DNA of 64,000 nt, taken from contig NW_026267104.1 of the NCBI RefSeq assembly GCF_014633365.1, positions 7,066,587 through 7,130,586 on the forward strand, written 5' to 3'. Position 1 is the first letter of the stretch; each line of letters begins with the position of its first letter. The DNA is from Diospyros lotus. Lineage: Eukaryota; Streptophyta; Magnoliopsida; Ericales; Ebenaceae. The notes beneath the pieces were generated by a model. The model searched no databases and had not been told where the DNA came from. It saw only the letters and a list, made by a program, of their open reading frames with translations. The position numbers and the translations under genes were made by a program. This document shows, in pieces, positions 23,888 through 36,155 of this stretch.

Positions 23888-24060
23888 AAAAATACAATTC
23901 TCGATGAATTCGGATGCGATCATAAATTTATACACTCCCAAACGGACACACGATCAATCTCTACCAAATAGGGCATTTTTGCCTCTACCAAGAGTCGAAC
24001 CCCTACCACTCCCAAGAAAACTTGGGAGCTTTACCACTTACCCCATGCCTTAAGGGCACA
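23888..24060 (-). mobile_element. tRNA-derived SINE (minus orientation)
   Basis: On the minus strand an A-box-like TGGGGTAAGTGG (24045-24034) is followed about 33 nt later by a B box GGTTCGACTCT (24001-23991), the spacing of an internal RNA polymerase III promoter. A non-tRNA body and a T-rich end then follow near 23885-23895. It does not fold into a functional tRNA, so a tRNA-derived SINE is the best reading. A short piece resembling its 3' body occurs near 39866-39905. Confidence 0.65.
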
Positions 24061-25251
24061 TTTCAACCATATCTTAATATTCTTTTATCTTGTTTATTTT
24101 AACAAATGCCACTTGAGATAATATTTATTAATTAAGATATAAATCGAAAAAGGTAAAGTTCAAAAAGCATTCCAATCTAATGTGTTTGTTAAACTTTACT
24201 GAAACCTTTGGAAAGAAGTCAGATAACTTTTTATTTTACATTTTTCATATATATTTTTCTTGCTCCCTCCAAATAAACATATTTCAAATCTTACAAATAA
24301 GAAAAAAAATTTCATATATCTTTTTCAATGTATTTCAAAAAATTTAACAAATAATTTGATAAAAATTTTAAAATATTTCTCAACTTTATCTTGATTATTC
24401 AACATCTTGATCCAGAAAATATTATAACTTTATTTTAATATAACTTTATCTTCCTCATTCTAACAAATGATACCTAAAAAGATACCAAAAAAAAAAAAAA
24501 AGCGCTTATTTATTTTCAGTTCATGCCAAGGTAAATGAAGAGCATTCTCATACGTATAACTTAAATCTAATCTCAGAAAATAATTTGATATTACTTTTAA
24601 ACAAGAATGGTCAACATAATTTTTAAAAAGTGAAACACGATACATATTTATATCTAAGTCTCAGAATTATCGAGTATAATTTATCCATTTAAGACTATTT
24701 TCACATCAAAATTATGAAAAATAATATTTATGCCATAATGGGATTTATCATTGAGTGCTAAAATTCATGGACCTAAGACTTAGATCTCAATCATCTCCTC
24801 CAGCAAACCATGTCTTGCTGGAGAAGACATCATGCTTAAATAACAAACAAGGTGGCATTGCCCCACACAACTTCAGCCCAACATCAATGAGGCTCAAAAC
24901 TGGGGCAAGAATTAGAATTAATTGTAAAAACTGGCAAATTTCTGATGTTATTTGGATTACAAAGTGAGGCCCATCTAATGAAATACCTTAAAGAATCAAA
25001 CAAAATTTCTTTCATTCTCTCATCTGTTAGCAATGGACCTATACTACACTTTTCATAATCTTGGCTTAATTTTAACCAATCCATGTTGAGGCTCAAGTTT
25101 GAATGCTCTCTATTTAACACTGATTTAGAAGCATACCATGCTCCAAAATAGACTCCATCCATCAAAAGCAGCCAGATTTACCAAACAAAGAAGCTCCAAG
25201 GGAGCGATGGAAGTCTCCTGGGAAAAAAATTCCTCACCTATGCCAGATATC
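24061..25251. other. Spacer between two convergent genes
   Basis: AT-rich to about 24750, then less so towards the UPM1 3' end. Part of 24900-25251 is probably the UPM1 3' untranslated region. No exon recognised. Confidence 0.4.
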
Positions 25252-28200
25252 TTATTGAGCCTCCAGTAAGAAGGGTGCATCCTTGGAGAAATGGGGCCAG
25301 AATGGTGATAGTGCAACAACTTTTCCGATAATTATCAGTGTAGGTGATACAAATTGGGCCGATGAAATTTTGTCAGCAAGGTTCTTCAGTTCAGCAAAAA
25401 CCTGAAAGATTGAGAAAGCAATCAGCCATTAATTCCAAGAAACTGGGAAGTTTTAACATGCAGTACAGTATAAAACTGAGGCCAGAAGGTCGACCAAAGA
25501 GATTGTACTTGGATCAAATTTGCCAGAAACTCATATTCCACATAGTTTGCATCTTATTCTTTGAGGCAGCATTGGAGACCAGATGAAAAGAAATGATCTC
25601 ATTCCAGGCAACTTTCATTTGGAAACCAAATGAAAAGAAATGATCTCAATTAATTTAACACTGAACGCTATTAAAAGTGCATTAAGAATAACTTAGCCAA
25701 AAAAAAAAAAAACAACAAAGAGGTGTACTCAGAATAAACTTAATCTAGTCTTCAGTAAGAGTAACATAGGCTAGTGCAATCTTTCTTTCTTTTTTTTCTC
25801 GAATCTCTGTGGGTTCACAAATATTAAGGCTATTTAAACAGTTAAATAAGGAGTGTCATCTGGAATTTCTAGGCATGACTCCATATGATCCAATAAACTT
25901 TAGTATTCATATGATTGTTTTTACAAGGTATTCATATAAATTAAATTAATCCTCGTTTTAGTATACTTGAAAATGTTCCATATTATTTAGGACCTGCTGC
26001 AAGAAATAGAAATAAGACATAGAAAGTGGAAATTAAATCAATAAAAATAAGGTCAAGTCAATATTTGCATGTACCATGCGTTGTTGAGGGGTGGTCCCTC
26101 GCTCAACTGCAGCAGCCGGTGTGTCTGGAGGCAAACCATGATGTATCAACTTTTGAGCGAGTGAAGGAAGAGTTGACAAGCCCATATAAACAACCAATGT
26201 TGAATCGGGGTCAGCTGCATTCTCTGCTACAAATAGGGGGTCTGTTCCTCCTTTCCTTGAGTGGCCCGTAAGAAATCTGACACTATTTGCAACACCTCGA
26301 TGTGTTAAAGGAATCCCTAGCTCTGCTGCTATTCCTGAAGCAGCAGTGATACCTATAAAGCAATGAACATATCAGTCTTTCGCCATTGCCCCTAACTTTT
26401 TCTAAAGATTCAGGCATCATATCTCCATTTGTTAATGAAAGCACAGCCAAAGAGACCACTCTAGATTGGTTATAAAGAGCAAGAGTAATATGAAGCAGAA
26501 TATGAAACATAGAAGGCTTCCATATCTAGGTCACCTAATATCATAATAAGGTTATGTAAAATACCCTTTCTCCTCTATCCCATATAAACAAAATTCTTCT
26601 GTTAGTACCAGAATTGAAAGAACCAGGGGTGCAAACCTCTACTCATGGGTCTAAATTCCAACATGGATAGCACTTTCTGTAAGTGTAGAATGGGACAGAT
26701 TCTCACATTTTGAGCAAGAAATTGTCAGTTTTTGGTTTGAGATAAGGAAAGGTATCTTTAAGGTGAGCATACTGCAGCACATTTTACACAGCGGAAGTTA
26801 TACAAATCTTTGGTAGCAACTGCTAGAAGGTCACGAGTTTTAGTAGTAAAACAGCCTTGTTGCAAAGCAGTGATAAGACCAGTACAAAAATGACCCTCCC
26901 CCTACACTCAGAAAGTGGGGAGCCTCGTACAACAGGGACCCTCTTTTTGATGCTACAAAAATCCCCGTAGTCAATCCCTGTAACAGATTCTCACATCTAT
27001 TATGGCAACTTTCCCTAATGGTTCACTCTAACTAATCTTTCAACACACACCAAAAAAATCTCTTTACAATTTGTTTGGCTATCTTTGATATATTCAACTT
27101 TATCTTCAAATCTACACAACACAAAACTGCTCCAAGGTGTTCTGATAAAAAAAGTGATGCACGAGAGTTTCTAGAATACCAACAAAAGGAACTCAATATC
27201 ATCATACTAAACATGGAAATTTATTCCTTGGAGCAAGTTTGACTGCAAGTCAATCAGGGAAATTAAAAACTAGGAGTTTTATCCTGTTGTTGAGACTTGA
27301 CACAGTTCTACAGACTAATGATGCTTACCTGGAATGACTTGCACATGGATCCCTTGTTGTTGCAAGAAGTCCATCTCCTCCCCACCCCTCCCAAACACCT
27401 AATGAGAAACCCAAAAAGAACAGGATGGTGAAAAAAATGTGTGTTGCAGGGGAAAAAAAGATGTTTAACAAGTCCATAGTACTCTCATCTAAACCATTAC
27501 TATGAGATCTTAACATTTCTAGTAGGCACTGACCAGGGGATCCCCTCCTTTAAGTCTTACAACAGTAGCCCCAGCTTCTGCAAAGCTCAAGAGCAACTCA
27601 TGAATCTCCTCCTGCAAGTAATCTCACAAAATAAGTGTCTTACGCAATGATTATTATTTGATAGTTAAGAACACGCTGGGAACAAAAGAAAGAAAATTAC
27701 AAGTGACAAATATTAAGCTGAAGATGATCATACTCCTTACTTTGCCGCAACAGTTATTACTAGTTCTCCCCGACCTTTCTCCATTCTCTGCTTGCTTTAA
27801 TTCCATTTTGGAAAACATATTCCATAAAATTTAGTGTTTGGTGCGCATAATTTAGAAAAAAATGTTTTACTTGTGGAATAGATTATGCTTCGAAATGGAA
27901 AACATCATATCACATAAATCAGTTTTTCTATTGATTTTGAATTCTGAGTAGTTTTGACTTTTGGAGACTAACCCACCAACAGTACTCCCAGAAAGCGAGA
28001 TGAGATAATTGCTCCCTCAAGCATTCTTTTATGTATTCGACCATTCTCTAAAGCTGGCAACAAATTTAAAATGGAAAATATTTCCATCAAAGTTTGAGTC
28101 AATGTGTGGGTGTTCTCGGCCAATTCTTCTATAGAAATCAAATGCTTCATCCTGTTTCAGGGTTTTCTTTCTACTAGGAAGACATAACACAGACTTAACA

Positions 28201-29385
28201 TATATTAGACCGGTTGATAAATAACTAATATAAACCAGATGATCATCATTTCTTTATTTTACAAATGAGTACTGGGGGACTTTGCACAAAGATTCAAGCA
28301 CTATAATACTCATATTTGACTTGGTTTAACATATAATTAACATATAACACAATAAAATGCTTGTTTGAGTTGTGTGTATCGAAAGCTTTGAGTATTTGAC
28401 TTCAATTTGTTATGAGCAACATAATCATTTTAAAGGTCAAACATTTCTTTTTTTGAAGGAGCATCATTGAATTTACTTGTCAGACCAGATACATAAGAGA
28501 AATAATTGACAAACTAAAATTCATGTAATCAATTCGGCATAATGGAAAAAAGACTTAATACACTGTTGCTGTAGACCACACAAACAAGATTGAGGAAACT
28601 AAATGGCCAACACCAATTGGTAGGAAACAAAGAAGCAACACCCAATTATAAAAGTTATCCAACCAACAAATGAAGCAAACCCACAATTCTAATTCACCAA
28701 AATCAGGAAACAATTAATTTGCAAAACAGAAAACCAAGAGATACCCATTTGACAGAAACCTACCAACACATGAAAAAAGGTAAAATAGCCACAAATATAG
28801 ATACAAACAAGATGAAAATGTAGATGCATCACTGACCTGGGTCCGGCTATGGTACCCAGCAGTCTTGCCAACATACAGCAGTCTCGCATCAGGACCCACC
28901 AAATCCAACACCTCATTGGACACCAACCGATCATACAACAAAAGATCAGCGCCCCCAATCACCCTCACAGCCTTCAATGTCAACAGCTCCGGGTCACCCG
29001 GCCCGGTACCCACCAAGAAAACGTTCCCGGGGCCTCTTCCTTCTCCTTCTCCTTCGCCTTCGCCGCCGCCGGAGCCTCCTCTCTCTCTCTTCTCTCTCAG
29101 CACCTCGAGCAGCCGCTTCAGCTCCGGCAGCTGCAGGGCAATGTCGTGGTCCCGGATTGAGCTGGGATCGTGGGGTCGGAGAGGCCAGGAAAGGGGTCGG
29201 GTCAGCTGGTTCTTGTACAGCCATTGGTCCCTCTGGTAGCGCTCGATGGAGTGTTTTTCCGTGAAGGGCGAGGGAGAATGGGGTGTGAATTGGAGGGAGC
29301 AAACTGGGGAGAGGTTCTGGGAATTCGATTGTTTTCTGAATTGGGTTGAAGAAGAGATCGAAGGAAGCCTGTTGAGGAGAGCCAT
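25252..29385 (-). CDS. UPM1: Uroporphyrinogen-III C-methyltransferase (plastid SUMT), five exons
   Basis: Coding exons on the minus strand are 29385-28837, 27611-27534, 27398-27329, 26352-26075 and 25401-25252; splice sites are GT-AG and the joined frame encodes 374 residues. The enzyme moves two methyl groups from S-adenosylmethionine to uroporphyrinogen III, giving precorrin-2 for siroheme, the cofactor of nitrite and sulfite reductases; in plants it acts in the plastid. Motifs are [15 protein letters not shown] (near residue 125), [78 protein letters not shown] and [10 protein letters not shown]. The first roughly 80 residues are Ser-rich and fit a transit peptide. The start is the ATG of MALLNRLP, since the open frame three codons earlier begins with TTG. 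An odd Gly/Glu repeat lies at about 103-117. Plant SUMT proteins are of similar length. It converges with the upstream plus-strand gene. Confidence 0.95.
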
Positions 29386-29394
29386 CTCTTCCAA

Positions 29395-30610
29395 TTTACA
29401 ATCTTAAGATGAAAAAAGGGGAAGAAAAATGAAGCTTGATAAACCCCTGGAGGGAGGCTGTACTGTATGTGTTCAATGAACATAGCCCATATAGTGAGGT
29501 ATATACATGTGTGTCTGCGCGTATATATATATATATATATATGTAGAGAGAGAGAGCGCGGGCGGGGGGGGGGGGGGGGAAGGTGGTGGTGTTTGAGTTG
29601 GGCTGTGCTTTGAACTCTGGTGAGACGAGAAGGCAGAAATTGTAGCTTTTGGGGATTTGACAGGGGCGTGTTCCTTGAGGGCTTCGGTGAGGTATCGAAA
29701 GGGAGATTTATAAATAAATAAATATATATATATATATATAAGTAAGAGGAATGAGAAGTTCTTATCCGCTACAACTGTGTACCCATTTGCAACTTGCCAG
29801 TTGCCACCCGGTGGTCAACGGTCATTCAAGCGTTGTACTGTTTGTCAATTAAGGTATATATTAAAAAAATTAAGATATAAAAAATATTTTAAATTTTATT
29901 ATTTTTAATATATTTATTAAAATTATCTAATAATTTTTATTAAAGAAGTCACGTAACTTCTTATATAACACTTTTCAAATATGTTTATCTCTCTTCCTTT
30001 AAAGAAGCATATCTTGAATTTTATAAATAAAAAATATATATCTTTTGATACATTTTAAAATTTTAACAATTAATTTGATAAATTTTTTAAATATTTCTCA
30101 ATCTTATCTTAATTATTTTATATCTTGATCCAAAAAATATTCAAATATTATTTTAATATAATCTTATCTTATTCATTTTAACAAATAGTACATTTAAAAA
30201 ATAAATTATCTTCTTATATTATTAGGGATATGTTCATCTATTATTATTATGTGTGTTTTTAATTTAATGATAGGTGAGTTGATAATGATATTATTAAAAT
30301 TTAATAAAAAAAATATCAATTTATTAAATTGCATTTTTATATATAGACACTTTTTAATTTTCAAATTTGTCTTTTTGATATATAAAAAATAATTAAAGAT
30401 ATAATAAAGAACACGAGAAAGTTCAAATTTATAATCTAGACAACCTTAGTTTCCACCTAACCCAACCCACTCCTTGAGACAACTTACCCTTTTAAAAAAA
30501 AATAAAAATGAGTGATTTGTTCTTTTTTGGGCTAAGAGATGAGTTATTTGTAATATATTTATTATTATTATGGTTGTTGTTATTTGAAATATAAAAAAAT
30601 TAAGTTTTTT

Positions 30611-30647
<37 letters not shown>

Positions 30648-31480
30648 ATTTTATTTTGTGTAAAATAATTCTTTGAAATACGAGAGTAAACTTTTCTGTT
30701 CTTATATGAAACATTTTGTTCTTAATAATAACATTTCAAAAGCATTTATTAAACATGTTATTTTATTTTTTATGAAGTAATTCTTGAAAGCGTATCTTAT
30801 ACGCATTTTCAAGGCCAAAAGTGAGAAATACATCAGTACAGAGGCGTTTGTTTTTCTAAGCCTACGTGTTAGGTGCTGAGTGGACAGTTTTATGACTTAT
30901 GTGGAGAGTTTTTATTTATTTTTTTTAATTAGAAAAGTTTTTTTTTTTTCTTTTTTAAAAGAATCGAGGGGTACGTAGAAACCTAACCTTTTTTGTTTTT
31001 ATTTGATTCAGCCCCCGTTAGTTTGGCTTGTTTGAATTGGCCCTTGCCACCATATTATGAGTTTTTGTTGTGAGATCACTCACTATCTCCAATACCAATA
31101 ATATTGAATATGATCAAATAGTTTTTTAAGTTCTCATCACTATTCAAACAAAAATTTTGGGCAATTTTTAAAATTAAGCAAAACAGAGATGGCTAAATTT
31201 ACAAATTTGTTGGCCCAGCAGCAGCTACGGGTTGAACTATATATTATTGCTCACTAACGAAAAACAAAATCCACAACAATTAAGTTAATCAAACAAATTC
31301 ATTAAACTACTAAACTTCAACCCAATGAATCAGCAATGCTTTATTCCCCGCCCGCCCGCCCAAACTCCATCCAGAAAAGTAACTTGGCCCATCGATGGGC
31401 GGCAATTTTAACGTTCAGATCAGATAGATGATGAGAAACAACTCCACCATCGATCAAAGCGAGAGAGGTGTCCTCCCAGT
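29395..31480. other. UPM1 upstream region and AT-rich spacer
   Basis: The UPM1 promoter side has (TA)n (29522-29542), (GA)n, a GC block and a run of 16 G (29564-29579), then (AT)n near 29722-29741. From 29850 to 31300 the sequence is AT-rich, with an (ATT)n run at about 30613-30645. No gene was recognised. Confidence 0.5.
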
Positions 31481-31541
31481 AGTTGGGAATATGGTAGCTT
31501 CATGACGTTTAGTAGCTAGCTAGGGGGGTTTAATTCTAATT

Positions 31542-31745
31542 CTACAAGCGAGAGACATTAGAGTTGATGGGGAAGTACGAAATCACTATCGGCGGAGCTC
31601 CACGCGATTTCTTCTCCGTCCGTTTCCCTGAGGAAGCCATTTCCGGTCGACGACGTTGGCTGCCGCCGGCGTCATCTGAGACTTTGGAAGACTTCGACGA
31701 TCCCTTGAAGAACCACCTGAAGAAAACTGATGAGAAGGCGGCCAT
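31542..31745 (-). CDS. Candidate 67-residue basic small protein ending in SRL
   Basis: The minus-strand frame starts ATG GCC GCC (good plant start context). It encodes MAAFSSVFFRWF, a Ser/Lys/Arg-rich middle, and a distinctive C-terminus PPIVISYFPINSNVSRL. Upstream on the same strand are a CT/CA-rich leader-like stretch and a (TA)n/TATA-like run at about 31880-31902. I do not recognise the family. There is no clear signal peptide; the N-terminal aromatic stretch is short. The last three residues, SRL, match the plant peroxisomal targeting signal type 1 consensus, which may be chance. An overlapping plus-strand frame of 61 codons (31567-31752) is the competing reading. Confidence 0.45.
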   Translation of the reverse strand: MAAFSSVFFRWFFKGSSKSSKVSDDAGGSQRRRPEMASSGKRTEKKSRGAPPIVISYFPINSNVSRL

Positions 31746-31949
31746 GAATTAATTAATTTCCAATTAAGAGTCTATACGGTTGTTGAAATGAAGGCTGAGC
31801 AGCAAGGAAGAAGATGATGATGATGAATGCGGGGGTCTTTGCGTGAGAGCTGGTTGAAGATGGAGTATATTATGGGCTTTTACATATATATATATATATA
31901 TATGAGATTTAACAGAAGAAACATGAGGTTTTGTTGTGGAAGTCAATTT

Positions 31950-34100
31950 CCTTGGCGAGCAAGTATATAGGGCAGCTGCAGAAGCTTCCTCTGATAAGGA
32001 AGCAGCCCTGCTTTGACCAGGCCGTTTGCTTACCTTCTGGTTGTGGTTTGATTCATTTGTTCCAGTTCCCTCAAAGACTTTTCAAATTGAGTTACTTGGT
32101 ATTAGTCAATTAATCAACACAAGGACCACGCACCATCCGTCCATGTAACAGTAATATACTTAATACTGGAGAAAGTTGATCCCATATGGGTATTTATTTT
32201 CATTTAAATTCCTAATTGTTCCCAAAAGATTGGGAACTAATTAATTAATAATTCATGCCAACATCTTATTAATTAATTAATTGCTCTCTTCTGCACTATG
32301 GACACTTTTGTTTACTGTTTTATTTTTCTTTATCTGAGTTCTACTATACTAATGATTTTGAAAGACAATTAAGGAAGACTTTTTTATTTTGTAAGCCGGT
32401 CTTTCCAGCATATGCATTTCCACGTCGTGTATTTTAAAAAGGAAAACAACAGCATTTTTGTAAATGTAAGTGAGATTTGTAAAGACTGAATCAATCATCA
32501 TATACAAAAATCAAGAGAGAGAGAGAGAGACAGTTAAGAGGGCATTTTAGGCACTTTAAAAAATTTAACAGCAAGGATTAATTGTTTTTCAAGTTTTTAA
32601 GTTTATGGGAATATTGATTGTAATTTTTCAAGATGATCACTTAAATTATATATAGGCATGCGGGTAACACATGCCCTCCAAAGTCTTCTCTTCATTTCTC
32701 TTCTCTCCCCTCAACTTGAAAGTGAACATATTATATTTCTCAATCTTCGATTTTGCTACAATTATATATCTCATCTCTCACAAGATTATGCATGAAATAC
32801 ACGCGCACTGTTAGTAGGGCGCGAGCAAGAGAAAATGGAGGAAATAGAGAGGGAAGAAAAGAAAACAAAAATCACCAGTAAGAAAGAGGGAGGAAACAGT
32901 GGTTGATGGTGAAGGATAAGAGATGAAACAATGGTCAATGGTGAGGGGGAGAGAGGAAACAAAGATCGTTAGTGAGAGAGGCAATGGGTCGGTCGCCATC
33001 GACCAGTGGGTCCCTCGCCGATGACCCAATGACAGTGCACGTGTATCTTATTAAGCAAACTTTCTCATATTAATTAAGTTTTGATGATTTACAAAAATAA
33101 AATTTTTAATATACAAATTATAGTATTTTTGGTGATTAACAAAAAGAGTATTTTTTTAAATATATTAATTGTAGTACCGAATTATTTTTTATTAATTTAT
33201 AAAATATTTTTCATAGCATATGTATTACCAAAAATATTATTTTCTATTACAAATATTTTTAAATATTTTTTAAATTAATTTATAAAATATTTTCATAGGA
33301 TATGCATTATTAAAAATATTATTTTCTATTAAAACTATTTTTTAAATATATTTTTAAGATTAATTTATTAAATATTTTTTTGTATTATCAAATATATTAT
33401 TTTCTATTAAAAAAAATTAATATATTTTAGATTAATTTATATAATATTTTTATAACATATATAACTCAAAAAGAATTTTAACAAATATATGAACCTCCCA
33501 TGATTTGATCCCACATACTCAAGTTAGTCAAAGCCTTCCTTTACCAGTTGATTTACAAACCATCCTAAATATTTAAGTGCATATATTAATTTTAAGTTAT
33601 ACTAAGTTTTTCTATTATAATGATTAGATTTTTTAACGTTGGAAAAGTGCACAAAATAGTTAGAAATACTCTCCAAACTCATTTTTTGAGTATCTAAGTG
33701 TTTTCATTGCATATTCAAAGCAAGATTGTTAAAATCGTAAAATCGTAAGAGGGTCTTCGACATGTAAAATCGTAAAATCAAGTACGATTCAACTTCAAAA
33801 TGGTAAAATTGTAAGGGTTTTCAGTGCAAAAAATCGTAAAATTGTACCCATAAAATCGGGAGTTTATCAACCATGATTCAAAGTACCCGAAAGCTCTCAA
33901 ACACTCTCAAACAAAACATCCAAGCAATTTAAGACTCTCGAAATATTATTGCACATCCACTGAAGAGTCACAAGGCAAGAGAAGAAAAATTCTTCAAGTC
34001 TTCTACAACAAATCTGAACTTCTCCATTTGAGATTACAAATTTATTTATTTCTTTAAATATTATTGTCTTGTATAATTTATTCTTAATTGCTTATTTGTG
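31950..34100. other. Intergenic sequence, no gene recognised
   Basis: AT-rich, with a (GA)n run (32515-32530) and a purine-rich stretch at 32820-32960. At 33725-33860 the block AAAATCGTAA recurs about six times with small changes. None of it is coding as far as I can see. Confidence 0.4.
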
Positions 34101-34129
34101 TCCAAGTATGGATAAATTATTTGTAACAT

Positions 34130-34575
34130 TTAAATTACCATTATGAATTATATAGGTTTCCTAGAACCATTAAAATCTAGATGAATCTAGTTTCCGGTGT
34201 AAGTTATGAAGAAAACCTTGGTATAGTGGTTGTCTAAAACCTGTTGTAATCTAGGTGTGTTTCTAGGTTCCAAAGTGAGCTAGTGTAAAAACCTTTGTGA
34301 TTTTGATTTAGTAAAACCCCCAGGATGGTTAGATCTTAAGAGAGTAGATTAGGTGTGTAAAACACCGAACCACTATAAATTGTGTTGTGCCTCATATTAT
34401 TTATTTTTGTTATATTTTTTGGCTTGCATTAATTATTAATCTTAAATATAATTTATTATATTTATCAAATATATTTTTTTAAATAATTATTAATAAAGAA
34501 TATTCATTAAAAGAAAAAAAAATAATCACTCAATTCACCCCCTCTTGAGTGGTCATACCTTAAGGAACCAACATA
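34130..34575 (+). repeat. Possible Ty1/copia LTR 3'-end remnant
   Basis: A stretch with 'gtaaaaccccc', 'gaaccactataaat' and 'caattcaccccctcttgagtg' is typical of the 3' end of plant copia LTRs. No primer-binding site, partner LTR or coding region follows, so at most a truncated or solo LTR is present. Confidence 0.35.
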
Positions 34576-34678
34576 TGTCGTGTGTAATCCTGTGAGAGAT
34601 GAAGTATGTGATTGTAGCAAAATTGAAAATTGAAGAACATGATAGGTTCATTTTCAGGTTGAGGAAGTCAAATGACTA

Positions 34679-35507
34679 TAAGGCCCCATTTGATAGCTAG
34701 TTTTTTCCTTGAAAAACACATTTTTTCTACCCAATTTTTCATTTGTGTAGTGTTTGACAGCCAAGTTTTTCCTGGGAATTCATTTTCCCTTTTTTGGTCA
34801 CGTGATGGCCTCTTTCTTCAAATCATGGAAACCAAATTCCTTGGGAGAGGGGAGGAGCTCCAATTTTTCAGACAATTGAAGCAGCAACCCATTATGCTAC
34901 TCTCATCATCTTCTTCTTCAACTTCCCTAGAAACAAATTTGCAACGAGAGATGGACAGAAAGCAAACGAGAGGGAGAGCGAGCGAGAGAGAAAATATATA
35001 TGTATATTTGCAGCAAGCGAACGAGAGGGACAGAAAACAAATTTGCAGCAACCTAGTATGCTTTTCGTTTTCATATGTATGTATATGTGCATATATATAT
35101 GTGTATCTATATGTATATATATATATATTTATGTATATATATGTTGTGTGCGGGGATGTGTATGTGTGATTGTGTATATATATATATGTGTGTGTGTCTC
35201 TATATATCTCTCAGTCAGTATTTTTCAATACATTTTCATTATTGAATTCCATGAAAAATGTGTCATTTTATATATAAAATAATGCCTATCAAACACAAAA
35301 TGTTAGAAAAATGATCAAATTCTATAGAAAATATTACCAATCAAGCACCAAAAGATGGAAAATAACATTATTTTTCAAGTAAAAAATTATACCAATCAAA
35401 TAGTTTAGACTTCTAATTTTCAGGAATTCATTTTCCCTAGAATTCAATTCCCTAGAATTCATTTTTTTTTCATCCAAATTCCACCATTGCAATCAAACGC
35501 ACCCTAA
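34679..35507. mobile_element. PIF/Harbinger-like MITE 1 (823 bp)
   Basis: The element 34682-35504 starts GGCCCCATTTGATAGC and its other end read inward starts GGGTGCGTTTGATTGC. TAA flanks both ends (34679-34681 and 35505-35507). Sub-terminal blocks are also inverted ('gggaattcattttccc' on the left; 'ggaattcattttcccta' on the right). The centre holds (TA/TG)n runs. The 165-codon open frame across it is not supported as a gene. Confidence 0.65.
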
Positions 35508-36155
35508 GGGGGCGTTTGGTATCGGAGAAATTTTAAGATTTCTGGGAATGTTAGGTTGAGAATCTGTATTCCCATGTTTGGTATAACTTTTTTATAAAAA
35601 GAATTCTAGGAAATAGGATTCCCAAGAATGATTTTTAAGTAAATTTCTCATAAAAAGATTTTCATGGAAGGTTGGGAATCCAAGTTTCCCATGGATGTGG
35701 GAATGTTTTTAATAAATAAAAAGACTAAAACGCCCCTTACCCTTTTATATTATTTATTATAAAATATTATATATATTAAAGTAGATATTCATACAAACAT
35801 ATATATATACACATGCATATATATACATAATGTGTATAAAAATAATATTTTTTTTATTTTCTAAAGATATTGTAGGTCCCAATATTTTATATAGTAAAAG
35901 AAATTTATTATTTTTAAATAAAAATTAAATAAGAATAATTTTAAAAAAAGAACATGAATTCCCAAGAATGTTACATTTAAACCAAATACAGAAATGTATT
36001 ATTCTCAGAAAAGAATACGCAACATTTCTAAAAATGTTTAAATCGATTCAAACATAGAATTGTATAAATCTTGGGAATCAAAGATTTTCATGAGTATTCC
36101 TAAGAATCATGAATCTCAAAAATTTAAAAACTCCTCCCATACCAAACACCCTTAA
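35505..36155. mobile_element. PIF/Harbinger-like MITE 2 (645 bp), adjacent to MITE 1
   Basis: The element 35508-36152 starts GGGGGCGTTTGGTATCGGAG and, read from the other end, AGGGTGTTTGGTATGGGAG. TAA flanks both ends (35505-35507 and 36153-36155). The left TAA is the right TAA of MITE 1. Its body is related to 16606-17219 in opposite orientation. Confidence 0.75.

Noticed and set aside
28849..29302. Several open frames on both strands over UPM1 exon 1
   Set aside because: They are shadows of the GC-rich UPM1 exon and low-complexity Gly/Glu repeat; the real frame carries the SUMT motifs.
31567..31752. Plus-strand 61-codon frame (MGKYEITIGG...)
   Set aside because: It overlaps the minus-strand candidate, which has the better start context, leader and C-terminus. 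Without transcripts only one was annotated.
33725..33860. AAAATCGTAA-type repeats as a regulatory array
   Set aside because: Irregular spacing and changing sequence; more like decayed repeat DNA than a defined site cluster.
34672..35169. 165-codon open frame
   Set aside because: It spans a MITE end and microsatellites, begins outside the element, and has low-complexity Ser, Tyr and Ile runs. No domain.
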